In this document: positions 1-10,447 of the stretch, in pieces | Numbering within the stretch: position 1 is the first letter of the stretch | Layout: every line of letters starts with the position of its first letter | Assembly: GCA_963678675.1 (NCBI GenBank) | Contig: OY783192.1 | Location: forward strand, 21,199,174 to 21,263,173 | Direction of reading: 5' to 3' | DNA: 64,000 nucleotides | Origin: Xiphydria camelus | Taxonomy: Eukaryota; Arthropoda; Insecta; Hymenoptera; Xiphydriidae | Position numbers and translations under genes: made by a program | Notes under the pieces: generated by a model | Databases searched by the model: none | What the model saw: only the letters and a program-made list of their open reading frames with translations | Told to the model about the DNA's origin: nothing

Positions 1-1560
1 TGGTGGGGGGGGAGGCGGTGGAGGTTCGACCGATTCTCAAATACCTGGGAGTTGTGTTTGACTATGCACTTTCCTTCCGGAACCACTTCGCGGCGACGGA
101 GGAAAAGACCGCGGCGGTGGTCCGCGCGCTATGGCGGATACTGCCCAATATGAAGGGGCCGGGAGAAGCCAAGCGCCGGCTATATGAGGCGATGGTCAAC
201 GCGGTGATGCTCTACGGAGCCCCGGTTTGGAGTCACCGTCTGGCCCTCAAAAGCTACCGAGGGCCCTTGCTGGCGATACAGAGAAGAATGGCCATCCGCA
301 CAATTCGCGGATACAGGACGATCTCGTTGGAGGCTGCGCTCGTGTTGGCGAGGATCATCCCGGTACACGTTTTGGCCGAGAGGTTCCGGCGCACATACGA
401 GCGCGTCAAGTTCCTCCGGGAGCGGGGAGAGGACAATCCGGACAACCTGCGCGAGGTCTGGATGAGTTCCAAAAGGATGGCCATGGAACAGTGGAGAATC
501 TCGTTGCGGGCGGATGGACTTCCGGGACAGAGGGTCAGGAGTGCCGTACTACCCGTATTCGATGAATGGATGAGCCGGAAGAGGGGCCAACTGAGCTACC
601 ACATGACCCAGCTGCTGAGCGGGCATGGGTGCTTTGGGGAATTCCTGCACAAGATCAGGAAAGAGGAGACCCCGGGGTGCCATCACTGCAATGAGGAGAT
701 GGACACAACGGAGCACACCATGAGGGAGTGCCCCGCCTGGGATGGGGAAAGGGCTGACCTCATGAGGGAGGCTGGACAAGACCTGACGTGGGAGGCGCTC
801 ATGCCTCTCATGCTCGGGAGAGATGAGGTCTGGAATGCGGTGGCGCTGTTCGCCACCAGGGTCCTGACCAGGAAAGAGGTGGCGGAAAGGGAGAGGGAGG
901 CTGCGGGGCGTGGTGGATGGCGGTAGGCCCCATCCCCGCGGCCCCTCCCACCATGGAAAAGGGAGAGAGAGGAGAGGAGGAGGGGGGCCTGGCGAGCCTT
1001 CGGCTTGCCTTGCCCCCCCATTGCCCGTTAAATAGGGCCATAGGACACCCCGGGGCGCGACGATAGGGTCGTGCCCAGGTACCAAAGGGGTGGAGAGAGT
1101 GGCAGTACAAGACTGCAGACCAGGTGCAGAACTTCTAGTCAAACTAGTCAAACTATTATTAATTCATATACTTATTTATTCAATTACTTATTTATTTGTC
1201 GATCTATTTACACATCATTTATACTAAGTGTCGATCTATTTACATATTTATTTATTTATTTACCTATTCATCGAAATGCACCTGAAGACCGGGAGATAGT
1301 GGCTTGGAGAGAGAGGGTGAATAGCCCAACCCAGGGGGGAGGTCATGAAGTATTTAGCCTAAGTGGTGAATAGTACCGTGAGCTCCCCCTGATATGGGAG
1401 AGGCAGGATGGGGGTTTTAGTGGGTAGGGGGTCCCCCGCATTGCACCGCAGGCAAAACACACTGCGGCGGGGGTTCTCGAGTCCCACACTACCTGGGCTC
1501 AGCCGGCCCGGGTGTGCGTAAAAAGCATTTTGTCCTCCTTAAAAAAAAAAAAAAAAAAAA
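1..1560 (+). mobile_element. 3' part of an R1/LOA-like non-LTR retrotransposon
   Basis: The reading frame is open from the first bases of the window to a TAG at 924-926. It is followed by about 615 bases of 3' UTR and a run of 20 A at 1541-1560, the usual end of a target-primed non-LTR retrotransposon. The 5' part lies outside the window. The UTR changes from GC-rich (927-1140) to a low-complexity TTTATTTA stretch (1141-1270) and back, so it may carry a small insertion. A minisatellite starts directly after the poly-A. Confidence 0.75.
3..926 (+). CDS. non-LTR retrotransposon ORF2 C-terminus (RT thumb and zinc knuckle)
   Basis: This is the C-terminal 307 residues of a reverse transcriptase polyprotein that copies element RNA at a nicked chromosomal site. 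Residues 14-21 read YLGVVFDY, matching the LGV-x2-D block just after the RT palm. A long helical region follows, then a CCHC-type knuckle near residues 225-245 (C-x2-C, H-x4-C, ending in ECPAW) typical of R1, LOA and I-group proteins. The catalytic YADD block lies upstream of the window. The first codon read here is GTG, so the true start is not present. There are no stops or frameshifts in the visible part, so the copy may be young. The clade assignment is inferred from the knuckle and composition. Confidence 0.85.
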   Translation: MGGEAVEVRPILKYLGVVFDYALSFRNHFAATEEKTAAVVRALWRILPNMKGPGEAKRRLYEAMVNAVMLYGAPVWSHRLALKSYRGPLLAIQRRMAIRTIRGYRTISLEAALVLARIIPVHVLAERFRRTYERVKFLRERGEDNPDNLREVWMSSKRMAMEQWRISLRADGLPGQRVRSAVLPVFDEWMSRKRGQLSYHMTQLLSGHGCFGEFLHKIRKEETPGCHHCNEEMDTTEHTMRECPAWDGERADLMREAGQDLTWEALMPLMLGRDEVWNAVALFATRVLTRKEVAEREREAAGRGGWR

Positions 1561-1830
1561 GGCTAGGGTCCCCAGGTGGGAGTGGGGGTAGCCGGGGGTG
1601 GGGTAAGGTTAGGCTAGCAATGGCGGCGCTCTAGGAGTGGGGTAAGGCTAAGGTCCCCAGGTGGGAGTGGGGGTAACCGGGGGTGGGGGTAAGGTTAGGC
1701 TACCAATGGCGGCACTCCGGGGGTGGGGGTAAGGTTAGGCTAGCAATGGCGGCACTCAGAGTGTGAGGGTAAGGCTAGGGTCCCTAGGAGGGAGTGGGGA
1801 TAAGTTTAGGGTCCCCAGGGTGGCCCAGAA
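1561..1830. repeat. GC-rich minisatellite, about 86-bp period
   Basis: About two and a half imperfect copies of a G-rich unit are seen. The unit contains GGTCCCCAGGTGGGAGTGGG followed by GGTTAGGCTA, then CAATGGCGGC. The array abuts the poly-A of the preceding retrotransposon. Confidence 0.7.
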
Positions 1831-2307
1831 CCCGCTTAGCTTAACTACTATTGCTTCTTTCAACTTTATCTAAAATTTGTGTCCTTATACTTTCTTCTCT
1901 AACCTTTTTAAACTTGACTACATTGTAAGCCACAACATTTACTTTCTTTTTTTAATGTGAATAAACAATTTTGATAAACGTATAACACTTTCTATAATTT
2001 GAAGGCGTGTCTCACAACCCCCCGAACATTGTAGAAATCTAGAAAAACCAACTTTCGAGCTAATAGGCAAAACTTATAGGATTTTTTGAAATTTCAGCAA
2101 ACCCATCTTTTTTTAAAGTGTTATTATGCTTACTCACGATTTGCCACAATTTATGCGCAGAAAAAAAGTTTTTTTCATTATACTTTTCTTACAAAAACAA
2201 ACCCGTCTCGTAACCCCCCGGTCTCCCCTACTTACGGTTTTGTGTAGATCCCTGAAAATTTATTTTTCATTCGTTCTAACAAAGCAATGAATTTTTTAGA
2301 GTAGTCT
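1831..2307. other. AT-rich stretch without recognised feature
   Basis: It contains short homopolymer runs and no reading frame or repeat that I can support. The phrase ctcacaacccccc / ctcgtaacccccc recurs at about 2010 and 2208, suggesting an old local duplication. Confidence 0.4.
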
Positions 2308-2906
2308 AATCACCTCAAGAAATACCTTCGGTGTAGGAGATCCTCTGCCAAATATTATTGCGTTCATCACATATTACTCTTGACAAAAAATGTTAATACA
2401 TATCTTTGAAACAAAAAAATTTACGAAATCAGCTATTTGTACCAAATACGAAAATTAACATCACTAAGTACTAGAATTTGAAAGAAAATAATACTGCGAA
2501 AGTTGAATATAAATATAAAATTAAACAAGAAAATATTTTGCGAGTCTTAATATACTCAAGAATAAAGAGTATTCACACAAACATAGCGTGCTAACCAAAA
2601 CAATATATATTTAAGAATTACTTTAGGTACGGACAAGTTACTTATTAGGAATCGCCAAATATATTTTGTTTAATTTTAAATATATTTATATTCAACTTTC
2701 AAAGTATTTCCATTCGAAATTGTTATTTTGTTTCAAATTCTAATACTTAGTGATGTTATTTTTCGTATTTGGTATAAATAGCTGGTTTTGTGAATTTTTT
2801 TGTTCCAAAGATATGAATTAATTTTTTTAGCAAAGAGTAATATGTGATGAACGCAATAGTATTTGGCAGAGGTTCTTTTAAACCGAAGGTGTTTTTGAGG
2901 TGATTT
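2308..2906. mobile_element. Foldback MITE with about 200-bp inverted arms
   Basis: The left arm (2308-2515, beginning AATCACCTCAAGAAATACC) is the imperfect reverse complement of the right arm (2672-2906, ending in GAGGTGATTT). The roughly 155-bp spacer is AT-rich and non-coding. There is no transposase. Terminal target duplications are not clear, so the superfamily is unassigned. Confidence 0.7.
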
Positions 2907-3010
2907 CACATTTTTTTGTAATATTAGAATTATTAGAATATATTAGGTGTTATAGGGCAAGAATATGGCTTATAGAAATTGAACTTTTATGATACTGGAC
3001 GTAGAATAAA

Positions 3011-3555
3011 CACGAGAATGCGGGCCATAGGAATCATGCGAGGGCGAGTGAATAAAACATGTAGTGGATATACCGGGTGTTCTCAAACATCTGACCGAGA
3101 GGAAAACCCTATGTTCATTAAAGAATGACGGACATAATGGAATTGATTTTATTGAAATCAATGAAGAATTTACGGATAAATAAATCATTAAAAAGTAATT
3201 AATATTTTGAATTCATTCGGCATTGATGACATCATATCAAGGCTCATAAAGATAATATTTGTAATAACGATAGCAATTGCGATTATCTTCATGAGCCTTG
3301 ATATGACGTCATCAATGTCGAATAAATTCAAAATATTAATTACTTTTTAATAATTAATTTCTCCTTAAATTCTTGACGGATTTCAATAAAATCAATTGCA
3401 TTATGTCCGTAATTTTTTAATGAACATAGGTTTTTCCTCTGAGTCAGAGGTTTGAGAACACCCCGTATAAAAGACAGAGAGGCTCTCATGCTCTCGCCAC
3501 ATACGTATTCTCACTGACAATTGCACGATTCCTATAGCCCGTATTCTCGTGTCCA
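3011..3555. repeat. Older palindrome split by a MITE; related to the 62759-63145 family
   Basis: Bases 3011-3053 (starting ACACGAGAATGCGGGCC) are the reverse complement of 3522-3553. The same phrase 'cacgattcctat' with 'actcgcactcgc' next to it occurs in the foldback at 62759-63145, and further related pieces run to about 3920. The TA-flanked MITE at 3073-3465 sits inside this palindrome. Confidence 0.55.
3073..3465. mobile_element. 393-bp foldback MITE with TATA/TA target duplication
   Basis: The ends are CCGGGTGTTCTCAAAC and, reverse complemented, CGGGGTGTTCTCAAAC. They are flanked on both sides by TATA (3069-3072, 3466-3469). The inverted similarity extends about 170 bp inward on each side, leaving a short loop near 3260-3285. 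A TA-type target and long arms fit a non-autonomous Tc1/mariner-like element; the superfamily is inferred. Confidence 0.8.
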
Positions 3556-4649
3556 TCCTGTGTAAGAACTTCTCGGGAATAATATCGAGAAGGACGAAGA
3601 ATGTGCGATATAAAAACCCCAGTAGTTTCCCCGGGGTTGATGTTCTCCCTTGCACACATACGTCACCTCTAGGGGGTATTTGAAGAACTTTGATAGCAGG
3701 CACGCGTGAGTATGAGCGAGAACTTCGATTAACCATGATGAACGCAGACGAGCTTCTTTGTCGTACACTCCAGCTGGGTTAGTTCGAGAAGGGCAGAAAA
3801 TATGCGACAGAGAGGCACTTATGTACTCGCCAAGGTTCATCGTAGTTCTCGCTCGCACTCTCGTATCTGCTTCTTCGAAATCACCCCGTAAGTCGCTTAT
3901 CCTGGAGAGTATTTTGCATCAGTTTGCACCGGCCTTTTAGTAACCAGCAACAAGAGCTGCAAATAATTTATTTGGCAAACGATTCTGTCAATTCGCTACA
4001 TCAGAATTAGAAAATATCAGATCGAAAAACATATAATCCCTTGCGGAAAACACGTGCTCGAAGCGTGGATTTTTGTAATGAAAGTAATATTTCATTTAAA
4101 AAGTGTAGTCACGCAAAAGTTTTTATTATCTAGTATGCAAATCATTAAAGAAATATGTACTGCTATTCTGCGGAATATTATTCCTTTTTAATAAAGAGCT
4201 ATTAGGATAATAATCTTTATTACAATATAATAAAACTATAATATATAATATGATAAAACTTTTGCCTTTTTAACGTATTGAGAGTTTATGTCATTGATGA
4301 AATCTCAGAATCTATATAAATAAAAATGTAATGTTCATTTGTTCACGGACTAAGATCTTCGAAGGTTCTTTACTGATTGCTTTGAAATAGTAAATAAATA
4401 AAAATGTGAATGAGTATTTCAAAACACATCAAGTCAGGGGCGCGTCAAGCAGGGGTGGCTCATGAAGCCAGGCCAAAGCTAGGGGACAGTTTCCCCTAAT
4501 CATGACGTCAAAGGGACTGGGCATACCAACAGGTCCAGGACAAAGGAGGAAGGAGGAGTCATGCTCCTGTAGGCAAAGGGGAAAGGAGCATTCGGTCTTG
4601 AAACGTTGTACACATCAGATCCTGACCCAAGAGTTCTATCGAGGATTGC
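3556..4649. other. Non-coding stretch with dispersed repeat fragments
   Basis: 3700-3875 is an imperfect palindrome related to the 62759-63145 foldback (cgagaacttcgattaacc against its reverse complement near 3840). 4321-4415 carries a dispersed motif (aatgttcatttgttc ... gattgctttgaaat) that recurs at 5118-5320. The short open frames here are not convincing. Confidence 0.45.
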
Positions 4650-4653
4650 TTAA

Positions 4654-5062
4654 CACGTTGACTGCCATGAGAAGCAAGTGTGCTTCATAGACCTTTGATA
4701 TACCTGGGCCGTGAGAAGCATTGTTGCTTCTCAAGGTTTGATGAAATATCGACGTGCGTGGTACAGCGATGCTTCTCGGTTACGGAGACAAGTCAACAAA
4801 CAAGTTCTGGACGCGATTATGCTTTGTTTACTTGAGAAGCAAGTGTGCACCACACGGCCCTCTAACGTAGAAATGCTTATTTGGGCCATGTGGTGCAAAG
4901 TTGCTTCTCGAAAGTAGTAATGCTAAAAAATACCAAAAACCGAAAAATGAGGATAAGATTGGGATAAAATCGATTTTAAATGTTAAAGCAGACATTTTTA
5001 ACTTATTTTTTAGTTTGGCCCAAGAAATTTTTCTTTTTTATATTATGGTGGCACTCAACGCG
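4654..5062. mobile_element. piggyBac-like MITE, 409 bp, TTAA target
   Basis: TTAA at 4650-4653 and again at 5063-5066 flanks terminal repeats CACGTTGACTGCCA and, from the right end, CGCGTTGAGTGCCA (12 of 14 identical). TTAA duplications with C-ended short repeats are diagnostic of the piggyBac superfamily. No transposase is present. The left two thirds contain about seven copies of the octamer GAGAAGCA in both orientations (for example near 4670, 4713, 4727, 4770, 4834 and 4905), which look like subterminal binding repeats. Confidence 0.8.
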
Positions 5063-5117
5063 TTAAAGACTCATCATTCAGTTACATCGAGTATTACCTT
5101 GTGTTAAAATATTCTTT

Positions 5118-5320
5118 ACAAATGGAAATGTTCGTTTGTTCGAAATCTTAAATCTCCGAAAGTTCTTCACCGATTGCTTTGAAATGTTGACACAACGCTG
5201 CAGTCGAATACGAGCGTGTTTTTATATGTCTGCTATTTATATACCTACTCCCTTAAGGGGGTAAACAAATAAAAATGTAAATGTTCGTTTGTCTGAAATA
5301 TTAAATCTCCGACCCACTCC
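5118..5320. repeat. Dispersed repeat with two tandem motif copies
   Basis: The block 'aatgttcgtttgt..gaaat.ttaaatctccga' appears at 5118-5193 and 5267-5320, and in diverged form at 4321-4415 on the other side of the TTAA element. I cannot assign it to a known family from sequence alone. Confidence 0.5.
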
Positions 5321-5389
5321 TGTTCTGTCTGCTTATAGATGACATGGACGAGGAGTGAGAGAGGAGGAATGAAGGGGGGATGGTTGTAG

Positions 5390-6095
5390 GAAGCAAAAAA
5401 TCTTCGCACTGAAGTTTGCGGACGATCTGGCAGTGGTTGCAGAGGATGCAGAGGGCCTGAGAGGAATGCTGAGGACGCTAGAAAGACTGGTACAGAAGAA
5501 GAAAGTAGAAATTAGAGTAGGGAAAACCAAAATAATGGTTTTTAGGAAGGGAGGAAGAAGGAGGAAAGAAGAAAGGTGGGAAATCATGGGGAGAGAGGTG
5601 GATGTAGTAGGAAGCTTCAAGTATTTAGGATTCTGATTCACATCGGGGATTTCATATAGTTTGCATATCAAAAAGATGGCGAGGAAAGCACGGAAGGCGG
5701 CGAACATGGCCTGGGGAATCTTAAAGAGAACGAAGGTAGAGGGGCTGAAGAAGAGGATGTATTTGATGGATACGCTGGCCAAAACGGGTTGTCTGTATAG
5801 GGTTAATATCTAGGGACTAAGGAGATGGCAAGAAATAGAGAAGGTACAGAACAGATTCGTAAAAATGGCGACAGGTCTGAGCTGGAATACACCCGGGTAT
5901 ATCTGGAGACTGGAAACAGGGAGAAGAAGTCTGGAATTTTAAACAAGAAGAAGGGCTTGGGCGAATGTGCTAGAGGTGCTGGCTATGAAGGAAAATAGAT
6001 GGCCAAGGATATGCCTAAAGAAAGAACTAAGGGCGTTGAGGAACGGGAACCCATTAAGTTGGGGAAGGGAGGTTAAAAACTTCTTCTCAAGGAAA
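5390..6095 (+). pseudogene. Non-LTR reverse transcriptase fragment
   Basis: Reading 5408 onward gives LKFADDLAVVAEDAEGL, the FADD catalytic block of a non-LTR reverse transcriptase. It is followed at about 5600 by a FKYLGF block and downstream by text resembling the C-terminal domain (EIEKVQNRFVKMATGLSWNT near 5840). An in-frame TGA follows FKYLGF at 5634-5636 and other stops follow, so it is dead. Both ends are missing: upstream lies a dispersed repeat, downstream the ACGTAT-rich tandem repeat. The sequence differs from the R1-like and Jockey-like elements elsewhere in this window, so it represents another clade. Confidence 0.75.
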
Positions 6096-6182
6096 CGGCC
6101 CAATAAACACGATTACGTATAATATACGTATAATATATGGAAAAAGACGTATAAAAACCGTTCCGTATAAAAAATATACGTA

Positions 6183-6741
6183 TATTAACTATACGTTTAT
6201 TTAACGGTACATTATAACCCGTATATTTTACCTGTATTTTATACGTAAAGTAATAAGAAACGTCAAATCTACGTATAAAAACGGTTATCCGATAACTAAA
6301 ATGAAGACGTTTTTGGATACGTATATTATACTTATTCGATATATGTATGATATACATTTTTCGTTAAAGTTTATCAAACCGATCATGAGCCCGTATTCCT
6401 CACACGAATTTTATACGTATTTTATTCGTACATTTGTACCGGTGCATATAAAATGTGTAGGTATTAACTATACGTTTATTTAACGATACTTTACAACCCG
6501 TGTTTGTTATCCACATTTTATATGCGCGGTAATAAGGAATGTAAAATCTACGTATAAAAACGGTTCTCCAATAACTAAAATGAAGACGTTTTTGGATACG
6601 TATATTATACTTATTCGATATACGTACATTATACGTTTTTTGTTAAAGTTTATCAAACTGATCATGAGCCCGTATTGCTCTGATACGAATTTTATATGTA
6701 TTTTATTCGTACATTTGTTCCGGTGCGTATAAAATGTGTAG
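6183..6741. repeat. Two tandem copies of a 280-bp ACGTAT-rich unit
   Basis: 6183-6461 and 6462-6741 are close direct copies. Both contain TATTAACTATACGTTTATTT, CTACGTATAAAAACGG and ATGAAGACGTTTTTGGATAC in the same order. The unit and its 90-bp upstream flank are full of ACGTAT and TATACGTA words. Small open frames across it follow from this composition and are not genes. Confidence 0.8.
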
Positions 6742-9211
6742 GTCTTACCCGAGTCGAAAAATAAAGTCTATTAAAAGCCTATGATATCCTAAAGAAAACC
6801 CGTTTGAGCCTCTTTTAGCCTATGCTAAAACTGAAGTCCTCTACTGAAACTAAATAACCTTATTATATATAAATCCGTATTTGTGAGCCTCGAGGTCCTT
6901 CAAGTTACGTATAATCGAGTCAAAGCATACTTATCACCTCAATGTCCTACAGATTTTACTACATTTTAAACCAATATAAAACCTTCAGATCCTAAGTGGG
7001 AAATAAAATCCAAATAGATTTACATCTCGCAAAATTCTCAGTGCCTCAGGTTCACTTTTTATGTTAATTCTCTTATTCTCCTATTCAGGGAGAAACCTGC
7101 AGGATCCTTGAAGACGAAATGAAGGTTCTGGATGTTATAAAGGATAGTATTTTTTTCTGTTTACCACTACGTTAATTACAGAAATTGCAATTAGTACGAA
7201 CGCACTTGAAAATCAAAAAGATTTGTCTCTGACAACTTGTGATATCTTTAAACAGATTGAATGCAGGTATACATACCGTATGTCCAATGGCTAGTCGAGC
7301 AGGTGCAGCGACCTGAATTTTTCTGAAATTTGACTTCGACAGTGTTTTAGTTAGAGTTGGCTTTAGAAGATGGCGCTACGTACGAGCGAAATATTTGAAA
7401 TGGTAAAAGCAGGAGGTAGATAAATGCGGGAGATCGAAGTGTAACCTCAAAATTGTGAATGTTTAAATAATGGTGAGTAATTGTTTGAAACGATAAGACA
7501 TAATAATTATGGTTTCTTTTCGATGTTCAACCAAATAACACGACTGATACCTAATTGCAGAGAGAAACTGATGCGACTGGCAGTCGTGGAGGAAGGGGCT
7601 ACCGTCAACGTGGTCCTCGCCAGAGTGGTCGAGCTCTGCCTCGGCGACGAAAGGTGCAATTGAAATGAAATTAAAGTCTGAGCAAGGTGAAAATTGGAAG
7701 GCATGGAAAGAAAACGCGGCAGAGTCGTTGACAGAAGGAGTGTGAGTGAAGTGCGAAAGAAAAGTGCAGTGACGCCGAAAAACCATGTGGAAGACAGTGA
7801 CGAACAGCAGCAGCAGCCTTTATATTATAGGAAGGTTAGCTATCTAGGGTTAAATATCTCGAAAACTATTGAGAAGTTATCGAGATATACTGCGGAAAAA
7901 ATGTAGAGAATTTCAAGACGAAGCGATTGGTTTTTATCTCATTTTGTTACGATGAATGGTTCTCGAGATATCGCATTTTGTACATAAATACGCGCCGTAG
8001 CGCCCGCGCGCTCTTGTAATCAAATGCCTCTAACTTCATTAAAAATTGATATTTTTCGATGATTTTTATTTTGTTTTAAAGGTAATGAAATACTGAAATC
8101 ATCAGAAACAAAAACTCGGACACTTGTAAAGAAAAGTGAACAACAAAGTTGATTTTCTCGGCACGTCTACTGTACTAGAAGGCGCGCAGGCGAACCGTTA
8201 TATGGCTAGTGACGTCACGGTGCGGCGTGCCGCTCAACCGGCTGTTTCAAGTGGGCGGAGTTTAGCGCAAACTTTATTAATCTTTCACGGCTTAATTTCG
8301 CGTCAGAAAAAAAAACACGTCCCAACTTTGTATACGTGCTCAATCCATTTATGATGTAAAAAAAAATATGTGATACAAACCAAGTTGGAGTAGATACATT
8401 TCCGAAGGTTTGGGGCAAGGAAGGAGGCAAAACACAGCATGGCATTTTAGTTAGGCTTTTTAACGTCAAGATAATATTCAGTGTTTCAATTTTTTTAAGG
8501 GGCTCCGCATAGTCTTGTGCGTTTTTTTACATTTCCTGTAGTTGACTATTTTTTCCGATGAAACACCGTGAAATTTGCTTCTGGTACGTAATAGTACCTT
8601 ATGTCATTAGGCGGAAATCCGAGGTTTTTTCAGACTGTGTTTAATTAGGTCGTAGCACGAGGCATGGTGGGGTTGTCGATGTCTTCATGGTAGGGGCCCT
8701 CGGATCGTGGTACTGGGAGAACGAGAAGGTGTTGAGATGGCTACGGATTTCTCCGTGGTACTCGTCAATGATGCGCCGACTCATTGTCTCAGACACTATC
8801 CGTTGGTCTCGGGACATCTATGTGGAGAATTTGACCGGCGCCTGTCAGTATGCGCCTCTTGAGCCCGTAAACAATGAATATTGGCCCTCCTACCTTGGTT
8901 CTGGGAACGGCTGGCTTTAGATGGGTAGCAGCACTTTTAAACTTTCATGCTCATCTCATTATACTCACCTATTGTATATACCATCACTCATTTAATTCCC
9001 TTACTCGTTGTCATTTGCTTTCTCGTTGTCTACCCAATTACTATATAACGACCTAATCTATCCTAATTTAACCTATTTATTTATTTTGAAGATGGCGTCA
9101 GAAAGATGACTGTACTTTTACTGAATGGAGAGGTTTTTCATGGAGATTGTGTGGGTTATTTTCGGACCAATATCGAAAATTCTGCTTATTCCCCTACCCT
9201 GCTTATTTCGC
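6742..9211. other. Non-coding unique-looking sequence
   Basis: No reading frame is convincing. 7425-7530 resembles, with divergence, the terminal part of the foldback arms at 12995-13130 (GGGAGATCG, then CCTC-AAATTGT-AAT, then GGTTTCTTCGATG). 7800-7811 is a short CAG run. 8160-8270 is relatively GC-rich. Nothing else is recognised. Confidence 0.4.
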
Positions 9212-9320
9212 TACGAACGGTAACTATAGTCACCCAACGACTGACGCTCGCTAGGTACGAACGGTGACTATAGTCACCTAACGATTCACGCTCGCCAGGT
9301 ACGAATGGTGACTATACTAT
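9212..9320. repeat. 44-bp tandem repeat, about 2.5 copies
   Basis: Units begin TACGAACGGTGACTATAGTC at 9212, 9256 and 9300. The spacing is exactly 44 bases and the third unit is truncated after about 20 bases. Each unit contains the near-palindrome GTGACTATAGTCAC. Confidence 0.85.
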
Positions 9321-9344
9321 ACGTAATTACATTATTAAATTATA

Positions 9345-10059
9345 CCACAAAAACAGATCCTCTGTAAAAAAAGGCGGCATGTTCATTCAGTACCAACAAA
9401 AATTGATACGTAAAATACTCTCCAAAAAAGATTTGAGATCAATTAAGATCGCCATGTTCAAAATTTATATATAAAAAGTAAAAGGCATCATTTGAAAGGA
9501 AAATTATTGTAACTCGTTACTAAAAAATTCGACTAAGAAAATTTATAAACAAATTTTCATAAAAAAGAACTTGCCGCGTTTAAGTTTTCATATTTTGTCC
9601 ACTATACCGAATAATTTGCAGTGCTTGGACGGTGCTAGAGTGATTCATAAATTGCACTGCCGAAGTAAAATTCAGAGAAATTCAGAAGGCCCCCGCCTGA
9701 TCGGTTTCTCGTGCGACGTTCGGTATACTGGTGGTATCATATAAGTGTATGAATTTATTTAAAATCATAAGTGCATAAACATCGAATGGAATTCTCTGTA
9801 AATTTTTTATTTTGAAGGAAAAAACGCGGCAAATTCTTTTTTATGAAAATTTGTTTATAAATTTTTTAGTCGAATTTTTTAGTAACGAGTTACAATCATT
9901 TTCCTTTCAAATGATGCCTTTTACTTTTTATATATAAATCTTGAACATGGCGATCTTAATTGATTTCAAATCTTTTTTGGAGAGTATTTTACGTATCAAT
10001 TTTTGTTGGCACTGAATGAACATGCCGCCTTTTTTTACAGAGAATCTGTTTTTGTGGGA
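9345..10059. mobile_element. Foldback MITE family A, copy 1
   Basis: Inverted arms of about 270 bp end in CCACAAAAACAGAT(T/C)CTCTGT and surround a centre with GGCGGGGGCCTTCTGAATTT. The same element occurs at 26047-26769 (inverted) and 39319-39905. There is no coding capacity; the frequent AAAAAATTCGACT blocks give only short open frames. Confidence 0.85.
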
Positions 10060-10445
10060 GGATTTCATTATTTTTTGGAATTTATTCATGAGGAGAATAC
10101 GTACCTACATGTAGGAGAATAGCTTTTTATTACCACCAAATTAAAAGCTCACATTTTATACCGATACGAGCTAATTAATTATAACCACGTTACTTTTGAT
10201 TTATTCTCGTGATATTTTGAAAGGGATTTATAAACTAGAGTGCCCTTATCTTTTTCACTTTGCTTTAGTATTTTGGAGAAATAAAACATACCGCTTTCGA
10301 ATGTACAGGCCATCGGATTTTTCTTATATTTTGGTCGTCTTCAGAAATCCATGTAGACATTTTACCTTTAACTCTAACAATAAGTATACTCTTCCAATAA
10401 CCGTGACGAATTGTTACATGTAAAAATACTACTTATGACAGTATA
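10060..10445. other. Unique flank inside the left palindrome arm
   Basis: Non-coding sequence duplicated in inverse orientation at 25670-26046. A 75-codon open frame (10196-10423) has no recognised domain and its partner in the other arm is not conserved as protein. I treat it as non-coding. Confidence 0.5.
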
Positions 10446-10447
10446 TA

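Noticed and set aside
549..1151. 200-codon open frame on the minus strand
   Set aside because: It is antisense to the R1-like coding sequence and its 3' UTR, proline-rich only because of GC content.
3073..3465. piggyBac assignment for the 393-bp MITE
   Set aside because: The flanks are TATA, not TTAA, and the ends lack the short C-rich piggyBac type.
7694..7906. 70-codon plus-strand frame with a QQQQ run
   Set aside because: Short, single copy, no domain; the glutamine run is a short CAG microsatellite.
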